Positions 26,371-39,993 of a stretch of 64,000 nucleotides of DNA are shown piece after piece. The stretch is from Scylla paramamosain. Lineage: Eukaryota > Arthropoda > Malacostraca > Decapoda > Portunidae. The notes under the pieces were generated by a model. The model saw nothing but the letters and a program-made list of their open reading frames with translations, searched no databases and was not told the origin of the DNA. The stretch lies in NCBI RefSeq assembly GCF_035594125.1, contig NC_087192.1, positions 12,990,501-13,054,500 of the forward strand, read 5' to 3'. Each line of letters starts with the position of its first letter. Position 1 is the first letter of the stretch. Position numbers and translations under genes: made by a program.

Positions 26371-26806
26371 ATGTAATGTGATCGTTCTGCTTTTTAGAGC
26401 TTTGTTGCATATCACGCTGAAAACACTCAAAAGATACTTTTTTGGTAATGTCATTTTTTTTCCCACATGAAGCTATTTCCGCATGTAATTTGGCATTTTC
26501 GTAACTAAGAATGTGAAAAACACTCAAAATACACAATTTGGTAAGGTAGTTCTGTTTTCGATTAAAACTGTTATTCATGCATTTATTCATGTAATGTGAT
26601 CGTTCTGCTTTTTAGAGCTTTGTTGCATATCACGCTGAAAACACTCAAAAGATACTCTTTTGGTAATGTCATTTTTTTTCCCACATGAAGCTATTTTCGC
26701 ATGTAATTTGGCACTTTCGTAACTAAGAATGTGAAAAACACTCAAAATACACAATTTGGTAAGGTAGTTCTGTTTTCGATTAAAACTGTTATTCATGCAT
26801 TTATTC
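26371..26806 (-). repeat. 218-bp near-identical tandem duplication
   Basis: The segment beginning 'atgtaatgtgatcg' at 26,371 repeats from 26,589, spanning m8, m7 and part of m6 in reverse. The copies differ at only a few bases (for example 'cattttcg' versus 'cactttcg' and 'atttccgc' versus 'attttcgc'). The junction shares 'cat' with both partners, consistent with unequal exchange or slippage at microhomology. Confidence 0.92.
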
Positions 26807-27770
26807 ATTTTGGTATGTAAGAAATTTCTCTATATACACGAGTTTTTGCGTTTATTGCCTTGTGGTTCTATTAAAACTATAAAACACTCATTTTACACGT
26901 TTCTCGTAATGTCCTTTTGTTTCCTAATATAGAGTGCTTTACATCCATTTTGGCATTTTTTTTGTAGGTAACAAGCTCAAAAACACTCAAAATATATCTT
27001 TTTAGTAATGTTATTGTATTTATTCATATAGGATGGTTTCTATCCGCTTTAGCGTTTTTCTACGTAAAACACTGAAAAGACACGTTTTCAGTAATTTTCT
27101 TTTGGATTCATATATTGACTGACTTCCAAATTATTTATCGTTTTTGGTGCCTACCTAACATGCTGAAAACACTGAAAAGACAGGTTTCTGGTAAAGTCGT
27201 TTAACTTCCCTATATAGGTGGCTTTGCATGCACTTTAGGGTTTGGTACATAACAATCCGAGAAAAAAGCTATAATTACCTTTACGATAATATTCTTTTTT
27301 CCACATAAATTCCCTGAATTGTTGCAGAATTTTGGCATCTCCGTACCTATGAAGATGAATAAAAAAAAAAAAAAAAAATCCCATTTTCTTATTTTTTATT
27401 TATTTTATTTTTTTTTCTAAAGAGTGTTATTTGTGGGTTTTAGCTTTTTGGTACTAAAGGAACTTAAAAATCACTCATAATACACGTTTCTCGTAATGTT
27501 CTTTCGTTTCCAAAACATAAGGTTCTTTACATGTAATTAAGCGTTTTTATAGATAACATGATCAAAAACACTCAAAATACATGTATTTGGTAATGTAATT
27601 CTGTTTCTCCATAAAAGTATTTTGGATGCGTTTTAGTGTTTTGGTACGTAAGGAGCTCAAAAACACTTAAAGGCAAGTTCTTGGTAAAATTTTCTTTTAT
27701 TCCCATGTAATGTGATTACCCTGGCTTTTAGTGCTTTATTGCGTAAGACGCTCAAAAACACTGAAAACAC

Positions 27771-28214
27771 ATGCAAAGCGTCCCATTTGAGGAAATCAAA
27801 GACCTTATCAGAAATCTGTCTTTTGAGTGTTTTTCAGCATGTTAGGCACCAAAACGATAAATAATATGGAACTCACTCTATGTGGGAATCCAAAAATAAA
27901 TTACTAAAAACGTGTCTTTTCAGTGTTTTACGTAGAAAAACGCTAAAACTGATACAAACCAACGAATATCAAGAAGCAGAAAAACATTTATTAAAAATGT
28001 ATATTTTGAGTGTTTTTAAGCTTGCTACCTACAAAAAAACGCGAAAATGGATACAAAGCAATCTATATTTGGAAACAAAGTGACATTGCGAGAAAAGTGT
28101 ATAATGAATGTTTTATAGTTCAAAAAAAAAAAAACACAAGGCAAAAAACGCAAAAACTCGTGTATATGCTGAAACTCTTAATTGAGAAACAGAGCAACCT
28201 TACTAAATGCGTGT
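27771..28214 (+). repeat. Inverted m2-m6 cassette, copy 3 (forward inside reverse block)
   Basis: Entry ('acac|atgcaaagcgtc') and exit ('aaatgcgtgt|caaaaa') match the other copies. It is about 444 bp long because the middle of m6 is missing near 28,170 ('gtgtatatgctgaaactc' joins two normally separate parts). Confidence 0.82.
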
Positions 28215-31200
28215 CAAAAATACTAAAAGGTAAGTTCTTCGTAAAAGTTGGTTTTATTCCCATTTAATGTGATTGCCCTGCTTTTTAGTGCTTTATTGCC
28301 TAACACGCTCAAAAACACTCAAAGACACTTTTCTGGTAATGTCATTTTTTTCCCACATTAAGCTAGTTTCGCATGGAATTTGGGGTTTTGATAACTAAGA
28401 ATGTAAAAAAAAAACACTTAAAATACACGCATTTAGTAATGTAGTTCTGTATCTTGATTAAGAGTGTTATTCATGAGTTTCAGTATTTTGGTATCTTAGA
28501 AACTTCTCCATACAGTCGAGGTTTGCGTTTTTTGCCTTGTGATTCTGGTGAAACTATAAAATATTCATGATACTTTTTTCTCGTTATGTCCTTTTTTTTC
28601 CTTATATAGAGTGCTTCGCATCCATATTCGCGTTTTTTTTTATGTAACAAGCTCAAGAACACACAAAATATAGTTTTTTGGTAATGTTATTCTATTTCTT
28701 TATATTGGTCAGTTTCCATCCATTTTAGCGTTTTTCTACGTAAATCTTTTAAAAGACGCGTTTCCAGTAATTTTGTTTTGGATTTCCACATAGAGTGACT
28801 CATATTATTTATGGTTTTGGTGCCTAACATTCTTTTTGATGCCTTTTGCTTCCCAATATAGAGTGCTTTCCATCCATTTTCGCGTTTTTTGTAGGTAAGA
28901 ATTTCAAAAAGTCTCAAAATATACCTTTTTGGTAATGTTATTCTATTTCTTTATTTTGGTTGGTTTGCATCCGTTTTAGCCTTTTCTACGTAAAACACCG
29001 AAAAGACAGTTTTTCAGTAATTTTGTTTTGGATTCGCATATAGATTGACTTCCTTGGGTTTTATCGTGTTGGTTCCTAACATGCTGAAAAACACTCATAA
29101 GGCAGTTTTCTGGCAAAGACGTTTAATTTCCCTATATATGTGGCTTTGTATGCAATTTAGGGGTTTGTTACATAACAGTCCGAAAAAAAAACCTAAATTT
29201 AACTTTTTTGATAATGTACTTATTTCATATAATTTCCTGAACTTTGCCCGAATATTGGCACCTCCTTACCTGTGAAGATGAATAGAAATGAAAAAAAAAT
29301 ATTGTACTTTTTTATTTATTTTTTTTTCTCAATAAAGAGTGTAATTTGTTGCTTTTAGCTTTTTCGTAGTTAATGAACTTAAAAACACTCATAATACACG
29401 TGTCTCGTAATGTCCTTTTGTTTCCAAAAAATAGGGTTCTTTGCATGTATTTAAGCGTTTTTATCGGTAACATGATCAAAAACACTCAAAATACATGTTT
29501 TGGTAATGTTATTCTGTTTCACCATAAAGTGTATTTTGCAGGCATTTTAGTGTTTTGGTATATAAGGAGCTCAAATACACTTAAAAGCAAGTTCTTGTTA
29601 AAAATTGGTTTTATTCCAATGTAATGTGATTGCCCTCTTTTTTAGTGCTTTATTGCCTATCACGCTCAAAAACACTCAGAAGACTCTTTTCTGGTAAAGT
29701 AATTTTTTTTCCCACAAATCTATTTTCGCATGCAATTTAGGGTTTTGGTAACTAAGAATGTGAAAAGCACTCAAAATACACGCATTTAGTAAAGTTGTTC
29801 TGTTTCTCAATTAGGAGTGTTATACACGAGTTTTAGCATTTTAGTATCTAGCAATCCTCTCCATATACACGAGATTTTGCGTTTTTTGCTTTGTTGTTCT
29901 TTTGAACTATAAAACACTCATTATACACTTTTCTTGCAATGTCCTTTTGTTTCGCAATATAGAGTGCTTTGCATCAATTTTCAAGTTTTTTTTTTGTAGG
30001 TAACAAGCTCAAAAACACTCAAAATATACCTTTTTAGTAACGTTTTTCTATTTCTTGATATTAGTTGCTTTGCATCCGTTTCAGCGTTTTTCTACGTAAA
30101 ACACTGAAAAGACACGTTTTCAGTAACTTTGTTTTGGATTCCCATATAGAGTGAGTTCCTTATTATTTATCGTTTTGGTGCCTAACACGCTAAAAAAAAA
30201 ACACTCAAAACACAGATTTCTGGTAATGTCGTTTAATTTCCTAATATAAGAGGCTTTGCATGCACTTTAGGGTTTGGTACATAACACTCCGAAAAAAAAA
30301 GCTGAAATTAACTTTTTTGATAATATTCTTTTATCATACGATTGCCCTGAATTTTCCCAGAATTTTGGCATCTCGTTACTATGAAGATGAATAACAAAAA
30401 AAAATGAAAAATTCCTATTTTTTTATTTTTTTATTTCGGTTTTTCTAAATAAAGAGTGTTATTTGTGGGTTTTAGCTTTATGGTACTTAAGGAACTTAAA
30501 AACACTTATAATTCTCATTTCTCGTAATGTCCATTCGTTTCGCAAACATAAGGTTCTTTGCATGTATTTAAGCGTTTTTATAGATAACATGATTAAAACC
30601 CTTAAAATATATGTTTTTGGTAATTTTATTCTGTTTCTCCATAAAAGGTGTTTTGCATGTGTTTTAGGGTTTTGGTATGTAATGAGGTCCAAAACACTTA
30701 AAAGCAAGTTATTGGTAAAAGTTGTTTTTATTACAATGTAATGTGATTACCCTGGTTTTTAGTGCTTTATTGCCTAACACGCTCAAAAACACTCAAAAGA
30801 CACTTTTCTGATAATATCTTTTTTTTTCCCACATAAAGCTAGTTTTGCATGGAATTTGGGGTTTTGGTAACTAAGAATGTGAAAAAAAAACTCAAAACAC
30901 AGGCATTTAGTAAGGTTGTTCTATTTCTTAATTAAAAGTGTTATTCATAAGTTCCAGCATTTCGGTATGTAAGAAACTTTTCTAATACACACATTTCGTA
31001 AGGTATTTCTGTTTCAAAATTAAAAGTGTTATTCATGATTTTCAGCTTTTTAGTATGTAAGAAACTTCTTTATGTACACGATTTTTTGAGCTTTTTCCCT
31101 TGTGGTTCTTGTCAAACTATGAAACACTCATACACGTTTCTCGTAATGTTCTTTTCTTTGCCAATATAAAGTGCTGTTCATCCATTTTTGCATTTTTTGT

Positions 31201-32974
31201 AGGTAACAAGCTCAAAAACACATCAAAATATATCGTTTTAGCGTTTTTCTACGTAAATCACTGAAAAGACACGTTTTCAGTAATATTGTTGAAATTGCTG
31301 AAAAACACTCAAAAGACAGGTTTCTGGTAAAGTCGTGTAATTTCCCCATATAGGTGGATTTGCATACACTTCAGAGTTTGTACATAACTCCGGAAAAAGC
31401 TAAAATTATTTTTTTTTTATTTTTTTTTTCAAAATTTCCATGAATTTCGAAAGAATTTTTGCATCTCGGTACCAGTGAAGATGAATAACAAAAAAAAAAA
31501 AAAGATTCTCTCTGTAAAGAGTGTTATTTGTGGGTTTTAGCTTTTTGGTACTTGAGGAACTTAAAAACACTCATAATACACGATTTTCGTAATGTCCTTT
31601 TGTTATACAAACATAGGGTTCTTTACTTGTATTTAAGCGATTTTATAGGTTACATGATCAAAAACTCTCAAAATACATGTTTTGGTAATGTTATTATGTT
31701 TCTCCATAAAGGGTGTTTTGCATGCGTTTTAGCGATTTGGTATGTAAGGAGTTAAAAACACTTAAAGGCAAGTTCTTCGTAAAAGTTGGTTTTATTCCCA
31801 TTTAATGTGATTTTTCTACTTTTCAGTGCTTTATTGCATAACACGCTCAAAAACACTAAAAAGACACTATTTTGGTATTGTCATTTTTTTTTTCCCACAT
31901 GAAGGTAGTTTCGCAAGTAATTTAGCATTTTCGTAACTAAGAATGTGAAAAACACTCAAAATACACAATTTGGTAAGGTAATTCTGTTTATCGATTAAAA
32001 GTGTTATTCATGCATTTCATCATTTCGGTATGTAAGAAATTTCTCTATATACACGAGTTTTTGCGTTTATTGCCTTGTTGTTCTTTTAAAACTATAAAAC
32101 ACTTATTATACACGTTTCTCGTAATGTCCTTTTGTTTCCTAATATAGAGTACTTTACATCCATTTTTGTATTTTTTGTTGGTAACAAGCTCAAAAACACT
32201 CAAAATATATCTTTTTGGTAATGTTATTCTATTTCATCATATAGGTTGGTTTGCATCCGCTTGAGTGTTTTCTACGTAAAACACTTAAAAGACACGTTTT
32301 CACTAATTTTGTTTTGCATTCACATATTGACTGACTTCCATATTATTTATCGTTTTGGTGCCTAACATGCTAAAAAACACTGACAAGACATGTTTCTGTT
32401 AAAATCGTTTAACTTCCCTATATAGGTGTTTTTGCATGCTATTTAGGGTTTGGTACATAACAATCCGAAAAAAAGCTATAATTAACTTTTTTGGGAATGT
32501 TCTTTTTTCCACATAAATTCCCTGAATTTTGGTAGAATTTTGGCATCTCGGTACCTATAACGATGAATAATAAAAAAAAATCCAATTTTTTTTTGTTTAT
32601 TTTTTTTTCTAAATAAAGAGTGTTATTTTTTGGGTTTTAGCTTTTAGGTACTAAAGGAACTTAAAAAAAAACATCTATAATCGACGTTTCTCGTAATGTC
32701 CTTTCGTTTCCCAAACATAAGGTTCTTTGCATGTATTTAAGCGTTTTTATAGATAATATGATCGAAAACACTTAAAATACATATATATATTTGGTAATAT
32801 TATTCTGTTTCTCCATAAAATGTATTTTGCATGAGTTTTAGCGTTTTGGTATGTAAGGAACTCAAAAACACTTAAAGGCAAGTTCTTGGAAAAATTTGGT
32901 TTTATTCCCATGTAATGTGATTGCCCTTTGCTTTAGTGCTTTATTGCGTAACACCCTCAAAAACACTCAAAAGA
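28215..32974 (-). repeat. Satellite array block, reverse orientation
   Basis: HOR seams lie near 29,267, 30,377, 31,470 and 32,551. From about 30.35 kb to its end the block matches 9.6-12.3 kb in direct orientation with an offset of about 20.7 kb, including the cassette that follows. Near 28,750 the m4/m3 border carries the variant 'cttttaaaagacgcg', related to 'cttttaaaagattt' at 40,890 and 55,825 in forward blocks. No gene is seen. Confidence 0.9.
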
Positions 32975-33447
32975 CATGCAAGGCCTCGCATATGATGAAA
33001 TAAGAGACCCTACCAGAAAACTGCCTTTTGAGTGTTTTTCAGCATGTTAGGCACCAAAACGATAAATAATAAGGAACTCACTATATGTGGAAATCCAAAA
33101 GAAAATGACTGAAAACGTGTCTTCTCAGTGTTTTACGTAAAACTGATGCAAACCAACCAATATCAAGAAGCAGAAAAAACATTACCAAAAATATATATTT
33201 TGAGTGTTTTTGAGCTTGTTACATACAAAAAACACAAAATTGATACAAAACACTCTATACTGGGAAACAAACGGACATTGCGAGAAAAGTGTATAATGAA
33301 TGTTTTATAGTTCAAAAAAACCACAAGCCAAAAAACGCAAAAACTCGTGTATATGGAGAAGCTTCTTCGATACTAAAATGCTGAAACTCATGAATAACAC
33401 TCTTAATTGAGAAACAATTAATTGAGAAACAATAACTAAATATGTGT
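32975..33447 (+). repeat. Inverted m2-m6 cassette, copy 4 (forward inside reverse block)
   Basis: It shows the same joins as copy 1, with which it shares details such as 'atgcaaggcctc' and 'cagaaaa' in m4. Near 33,405-33,432 a short direct duplication of 'aattgagaaacaa' is present in m6. Confidence 0.84.
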
Positions 33448-36400
33448 CAAAAACACTAAAAGGCAAGTTTTTCGTAAAAGTTGGTTTTATTCCCATGTAA
33501 TGTGATTGCCCTGCTTTTCAGTGCTTTATTGCCTAACATGCTCAAAAACACTCAGACACTTTTCTGGTAATGTCATTTTTTTCCCACATAAAGTTAGTTT
33601 CGCATGGAATTTGGGGTTTTGGTAACTAAGAATGTAAAAAAACACTCAAAATACACGCATTTAGTAAGGTAGTTCTGTTTTTCAATTAAAAGTGTTATTC
33701 ATGCATTTCAGCATTTTGGTATGTAAGAAACTTCTCTATATACACGAGTTTTTGCGCTTTTTGCCTTGTGGTTCGTGTGAAACTATAAAACACTCATCAT
33801 ACACGTTTCTCGTAATGTTCTTGTTTCGCATTTTTTCTACGTAACAAGCTGAAAAACACTCAAAATATATCTTTTTGGTAATGTTATTCTATTTCTTCAT
33901 ATTGGTTGGTTTGCATCCGTTTTAGCGTTTTTCTTCGTAAATGACTGAAAAGACACGTTTATAGTAATATTGTTGAAATTGCTGAAAAAACACTCAAAAG
34001 ACAGATTTCTGGTAAAGTCTTGTAATTTCCCCATATAGATGGCTTTGCATGCACTTCTTTGTTTGGTACATAATTCCGGAAAAAAGCTAAATTTTTTTTT
34101 TTTATATGTCCTTTCGTTTCACAGACATAGGGTTCTTTGCATGTTTTTAAGCGTTTTTATAGGTAACATGATCAAAAAACATTCAAAATACATGTTTTTG
34201 GTAATGTTATTCTGTTTCTCCATAAAGGGTGTTTTGCATGCTTTTTAGCGTTTTGGTATGTAAGGAGTTAAACACACTTAAAGGCAATTTCTTCGTAAAA
34301 GTTAGTTTTATTCCTATATAATGTGATTATTCTGTTTTTTAGTGCATTGTTGCATATCACACTTAAAAACACTCAAAAGACACTTTTCTGATAATATCAT
34401 TTATTCCCACAGAAAGCTAGTTTCGCATGTAATTTGGGATTTTCGTAACTAAGAATGTGAAAAACACTCAAAATGCACACATTTGGTAAGGTAGTTCTGT
34501 TTCTCAATTAAAAGTGTTATTCATGAGTTTTAGCATTTTGGTATGTAAGAAACCTCTATATACACGAGTTTTTGCGTTTTTTGTCTTGTGGTTCTTGTGA
34601 AACTATAAAATAATCATTATACACGTTTCTCTAAATGTCCTTTTGCTTCCCAATATAGAGTGCTTTTACATCCATTTTCGCGTTTTTTGTAGATAAAAAG
34701 CTCAAAAACACTTTTTGGTAATGATATTCTATTTCTTCATATTTGTTGCTTTGCATCCCTTTTAGCGTTTTTTCCACGTGAAACACTGAAAAGACACGTT
34801 TTCAGTAATTTTGTTTTGGATTCACATATTGACTGACTTCCATATTATTTATCGGTTGGTGCCTAACATGCTGAAAAACACTGAAAAGACAGGTTTCTGG
34901 TAAACTCGTTTAATTTCCTCATATAAGTGGCTTTGCATGTACTTTAATGTTTGGTAAATAACAATCCGAAAAAAAGCTATAACTAACTTTTTTGATAATG
35001 TTCTTTTTTCCTCATAAATTCTTTGAATTTTGGCAGAATTTTGGCATCTCGGTACCAGTGAAAATCAATACAAAAAAATGCAAATATTTATTTATTTATT
35101 TTATTTTATTTTCTCTCTTTAATGAGTTATTTTTGGTTTTTAACGTTTTGGTACTTAAGAAACTTAAACAGTCATAATACACGTTTCTCGTAATGTCCTT
35201 TCGTTTCCGAAAGATAGGCTTCTTTGCATGTATTTAAGCGTTTTTATAGATAACATGATCAAAAACACTTAAAACATGTTTTTTGTAATGTTTTTCTGCT
35301 TCTTCATAAAGGAGTGTTTTGCATGCGTTTTAGCGTTTTGGTATGTAAGGAGCTCAAAACACATAATGGCAAGTTCTTGGTCAAAGTTGGTTTTATTTCC
35401 ATGTAATGTGATATCCCTGCTTTTTAGTGCTTTATTGCCTAACACGCTCAAAAACACTCAAAAGACACTTCTGGTAATGTCATTTTTTTCCCACATAAAG
35501 CTAGTTTCGCATGCTATTTGGGATTTTGCTAAGAATGTGAAAAACACTGAAAATACACGCTTTTGGTAAGGTTTTTCTTTTTCTCAATAAAGATTGTTGT
35601 TATTCATGAGTTTCAGCATTTTGGTATCTAAGAAACTTGGTATCTAAGTATCTAAGAAACTTTGGTATCTAAGACACTCATTATACACGTTTCTCGTAAT
35701 GTCCTTTTGTTTCCAAATAGGGAGTGGTTTGCATCCATTTTCACCTTTTTTTGTAGGTAACAAGCTCAAAAACACTCAAAATATACCTTTTTGGTAATGT
35801 TAATCTATTTTTTTCATATTGGTTGGTTTGCATCCGATTTAGCGTTTTTCTACGTAAAACACCGAAATGACACGTTTTCAGTAATTTTGTTTCCCATATA
35901 AAGTGACTTCCATGTTATTTATCGTTTTGGTGCCTAACATGCTGAAAAACACTCATCAGACAGTTTTCTGGCAAAGTCGTTTGATTTCCCTATATAGGTG
36001 GTTTTGCATGCACTATAGGGTTTGCTACATAACAGTCGAAGAAAAAAAAGCTAAAATTATCTTTTTTGATAATGATCTTGTTTAACAAAATTTCATGAAT
36101 TTTGCCCGAATTTTGTCATCTCGGTACCTGTGGAGATGAATAAGAAAGAAAAAAATATGTTGTATTTATTTATTTATTTATTTTTCTCAATAGAGAATTA
36201 TTTGTGGCTTTTAGCTTTTTGGTTCTTAATGAATTTAAAAACACTCATAATACACGTTTCTCGTAATGACCTTTCGTTTTCCACAAATAGGGTTCTTAGC
36301 ATGTATTTAAGCGATTTATTGGTAAAATGATCAAAAACACTCAAAATACATGTTTTTGCTAATGTTATTCTGTTTTTCCATAAAGTGTGTTTTGCATGCG

Positions 36401-37454
36401 TTTTAGTGTTTTGGTATATAAGGAGCTCAAAAACACTTAAAGGCAAGTTCTTCGTAAACATTGGTTTTATTCCCATGTAATGTTATTGCCCTTCTTTTTA
36501 GTGCTTTACTGCCTATCACGTTCAAAAACACTCAATAGACACTTTTCTGAAAATGCCATTTTTTTTTTTTTTTTACCACATAAAGCTGGTTTTGCAATGA
36601 ATTTGGGTTTTGGGTAACTAAGAATATGAAAAGCACAAAAATACACGCATTTAGTAAGGTTGTTCTGTTTCTCAATTAAGAGTGTTATTCATGAGTTTCA
36701 GCATTTTGATATCTAGGAAACTACTCCATATACACGAGTTTTTGCGTTTTTTGCTTTGTTGTTATTTTGAACTATAAAACACTCATTATACACTTTTCTC
36801 GCAATGTCCCTTTCTTTCTCAATATAGAGTGCTTTGCATCAATTTTCGCGTTTTTTTTTTTTGTAGGTATCAAGCTCAAAAACACTCAATATGTACCTTT
36901 TTCGTAATATTTTTCTATTTCTTGATATTGGTTGGTTTGCATCTGTTTTAGCGTTTTTCAACGTAAAATACTGAGAAGACACGTTTTAATTAATTTTGTT
37001 TTGGATTCACATATTGAGTGAGTTCATTATTATTTATCATTTTGGTGCCTAACATGCTGAAAAACACTCAAAAGACGATTTTCTGGTAAAGTCATTTAAT
37101 TTCCTAATATAGGAGGCTTTGCATGCTCTTTAGGGTTTGGTCCGAAAAAAAAGCTAAAATCAACTTTTTTGATAATATTCTTTTATCATATAATTGCCCT
37201 GAATTTTCCCAGAATTTTGTCATCTCGGTACCTATGAAGATGAATGATAAATTTTTTTTTTTTTTTTTTTTTTCTAAATAAAGAGTGTTATTTGTGGGTT
37301 TTAGCTTTTCGGTATTTAAGGAACTTAAAAACACTCATAATACACGTTTCTCGTAATGTCCTTTCGTTTCCCAAACATAAGGTTCTTTTTATGCATTTAA
37401 GCGTTTTTATCTATAATATGATCAAAAACACTCAAATTACATGTTTTTTGTGTT
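33448..37454 (-). repeat. Satellite array block, reverse orientation
   Basis: HOR seams lie near 35,050, 36,123 and 37,215. Most of it is a direct copy of 22.38-26.0 kb (offset about 11.26 kb), sharing even unit-specific details such as the deletion at 34,095 and the 'ggagctcaaaacacataatgg' region of m9. Around 35,620-35,670 'ggtatctaagaaactt' is locally multiplied. The block ends inside m10, where the diverged region starts. No gene is seen. Confidence 0.9.
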
Positions 37455-37965
37455 TTTTTATTCCCATATGGTGATCTTTCCATGCTTTTTAGCATTCTGG
37501 TACCTAGCAGATTCATAAACATTCAAAAGACACGTTTCATTAAATTTAGTTTTGTTTGTTAGTGGGCTTCCATACATTTTGGCGTTTTGGCACCTAACAA
37601 TATGAAAAAAAACACTCAAAATACACGTTTTTCGTAATGTTGTTATGTTTATCCATAGAGTGCTATTCATGCGTTTTCACATTTTGCTACCTAAGAAGCT
37701 CAAATTTACTCATAATACACGTTTCTCGTAATGTCTTATTCTTTCTTCATATAGAATACTTTGCATACATTATGGCGTTTTTCTTCCTAACAAGCTCAAA
37801 CACTCTCAAATGATTTCTTTTTGGTGATATTATTCTGTTTTTCCATAAAGTGTGTTTTTCATGCATTTTACATTTTTGGTACGTAAGAAGGTGAAAAAAA
37901 AAATCTTAAAAGACACGTTTTGGGCAAAGTAGTTTTTTATTTTTTTTATTTCCATGTATATGTGT
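37455..37965 (-). repeat. Diverged satellite monomers, reverse (types e-d-c-b-a-e)
   Basis: About five and a half monomers have the same length and boxes as the main array but clearly different sequence. Reading along the plus strand the order is e, d, c, b, a, e. Type d ends 'acctaacaatatg', c has 'ccatagagtgctattcatg', b has 'cttcatatagaatactttgc', and a has 'tttttccataaagtgtg'. The A/T seam and the m1 monomer of the main HOR are absent. It meets a forward copy of the same family near 37,965 in a T-rich stretch. Confidence 0.78.
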
Positions 37966-39993
37966 ATATAAACTTGTTAACTACAAAACAGTAAAAAGCA
38001 TGAAAACTTCCCTATACTGGAAAAGCAAAAACAACATTTTTTTAGTATTTTTCAGCTACTAACGTACAAAAACGCTAAAATGCTTGCAAAAATCCCTTCA
38101 TGGAAAAAACAAATAACCTTACCAGAAACTAGTATTTCATTTTATTTTTTAAGCTTGTCACGTACAAAAGCGCCAAAATCCATGCAAAGTACACTATATA
38201 TGGATACGAAAGTGCATTACGAGAAACGTGCAGTATGAGTGTTTTCAAATTATTAGGTACCAAAACGCTAAAGCGAATGAATAGCACTCTATATGGAGAA
38301 ACAAAAACGCAAAAATGCATGAAAAACATCATATATGAGGGAAAATACGACACTTCTAGAAACGTGTCTTTTCTGTGTTTGTAATCGTATTAGGTACCAA
38401 AACGCTAAAAAGCATGGAAAGAACCATACATGGGAAAACAAAACATTACAAAAAAGTCTTTTCATTGTTTTGAGCTACTTACATACTAAAACGCAAAGGC
38501 GCATGCAAAACACCTTTTATGGAGAAACAGCAAAACGTGTATTTTTAATGTTTTAAGATAATTACGTAAAAAAATTTCAAAATTCATATAAAGTTCCCAA
38601 TATGGGGAAACGAAAAGACATTACGAGAAACGTATATTATAATTGTTTTACACCTTTATTAGGTTGAAAAATACAAAAATGCATGAATACCACTCTATAT
38701 GGAGTAACAGAGCAACATTACTAAAAACGTGTATTTTGTTTGTTTTAACAATGTTATGTACCAAAACGTCGAAATTCATGCAAAGTTCAATCTATGGGAG
38801 AAACGAAACGAAATTTCCAGAAACGTAAATTTTGAGTGTTTATGAGCGTGTTAGGCACCAAAACTCTAAAAAATAAAAATGGAAAGCATTCTATATGGGA
38901 ATAAAAAACAAAATTATAAAAAAATAGTATTTTTTTAGTGTTTTTGAGCTACTTTTATATCAAAACGCTTGAACAGACGCAAAACACGCTTTATGGAAAA
39001 ACAAAATAACAATACGAAAAAACTATATTTTCAGTGTTTTTGAGGTATGTAAGAAGAATAACGCCGAAATGTATGTAAAGTTCCCTATGCCGAGAGAAAC
39101 GTGTATTATGAGAGGTTTTGAGCTTTTTAGGTACCAAACACAAAGGCACCTTAATAGTACTCTATATGGAGAAACAAAACAACACGAATGAAAATATATA
39201 TTTTGAGTGGTTTTCATATTATTAGGTACCAAAGCGCAAAAATACATGCAAAGACCTCTAAAAGACGACACAAAACGAAATTACAAGAAACCTATCTTTT
39301 GAGAGTGTTTCTACGTGTTAGGCACCAAGACAATAAGAGGTATGAAAAGAGCACTATGTTGGAAGGGAAAAAGAAATAACCAACAAAGTGACTTTTCACG
39401 TGTTTGGAAGTTTTTAAATTTATAATGTACCAAAACGATAAAACATGCAAAACACCCTTCCTGCAGAAACATAAAACATTACCAAAAAAGAGCATTTTGA
39501 GCGATTTTTCAGCTTGTTATGTACATAAGCGTCAAAATGGATATAAAGTACCCTATATAAGAAAACGAAAAGACATTAAGAGAAACCAATATTACGAGTT
39601 TTTTTTTATTTTTTAGCTTATTAGGTACCGAAACGATAAAACGCACGATTTGCCTTATGTATGGAGAAAACGTGTATTTCAAAAGTATTTAGCTTTGTTA
39701 GGTATCAAAAGGCCAAAATGCCTGCAAAGCACCCGATATGGGCAAAATAAACGACATTTCCAGAAACATGTCTTTTGAGAGTTTATGAGTGTGTTAGGCA
39801 CAAAAAGCTCTTAAAAAGCATGGAAAGTACCGTAAATGGGAAAACATTGTTTGAGCTACTTACGTACCAAACTGCTAAAACGGTTGGAAAATACACTTTA
39901 TGGAGAAACTCAACAGATTTACCAAAAACATGCATTTTGAGAAATTTTGCGCCTGTTACGTACAAAAACGATAAAATACATGCAAATAACCCT
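37966..39993 (+). repeat. Diverged satellite with strict 5-monomer period (a-b-c-d-e)
   Basis: About 23 forward monomers can be assigned to five types by their boxes. Type a has 'agctacttac' and 'tttatgga'; b has 'agcttgttacgtac' and 'ccctatat..ga', ending 'acgagaaacgt.ttat'; c has 'attaggtacc', 'gaatagcactc' and 'tatggagaaac'; d has 'catgcaaag' and ends 'ccagaaac.tgtctttt'; e has 'gtgttaggcacc', 'agcatggaaag' and 'tatgggaa'. The order b, then (a b c d e) four times, then a b, is unbroken apart from local truncations. The type a starts near 38,054, 38,472, 38,946, 39,408 and 39,853 give a period of about 420-475 bp. Each monomer differs clearly from the next of its type, so this is old sequence. 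No gene is seen. Confidence 0.8.

Larger units (their letters stand above)
20899..27770 (-). repeat. Satellite array block, reverse orientation
   Basis: HOR seams lie near 20,940, 21,870, 23,797, 24,871, 25,980 and 27,345. Near 22,835 the sequence passes from m2 ('ggaaaaaagc') through a T tract into m10 ('gtcgtttcgtttcac'), so m1, the seam and m11 are deleted; the same deletion is present at 34,095. The part 22.38-26.0 kb is repeated directly at 33.66-37.2 kb. No gene is seen. Confidence 0.9.
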
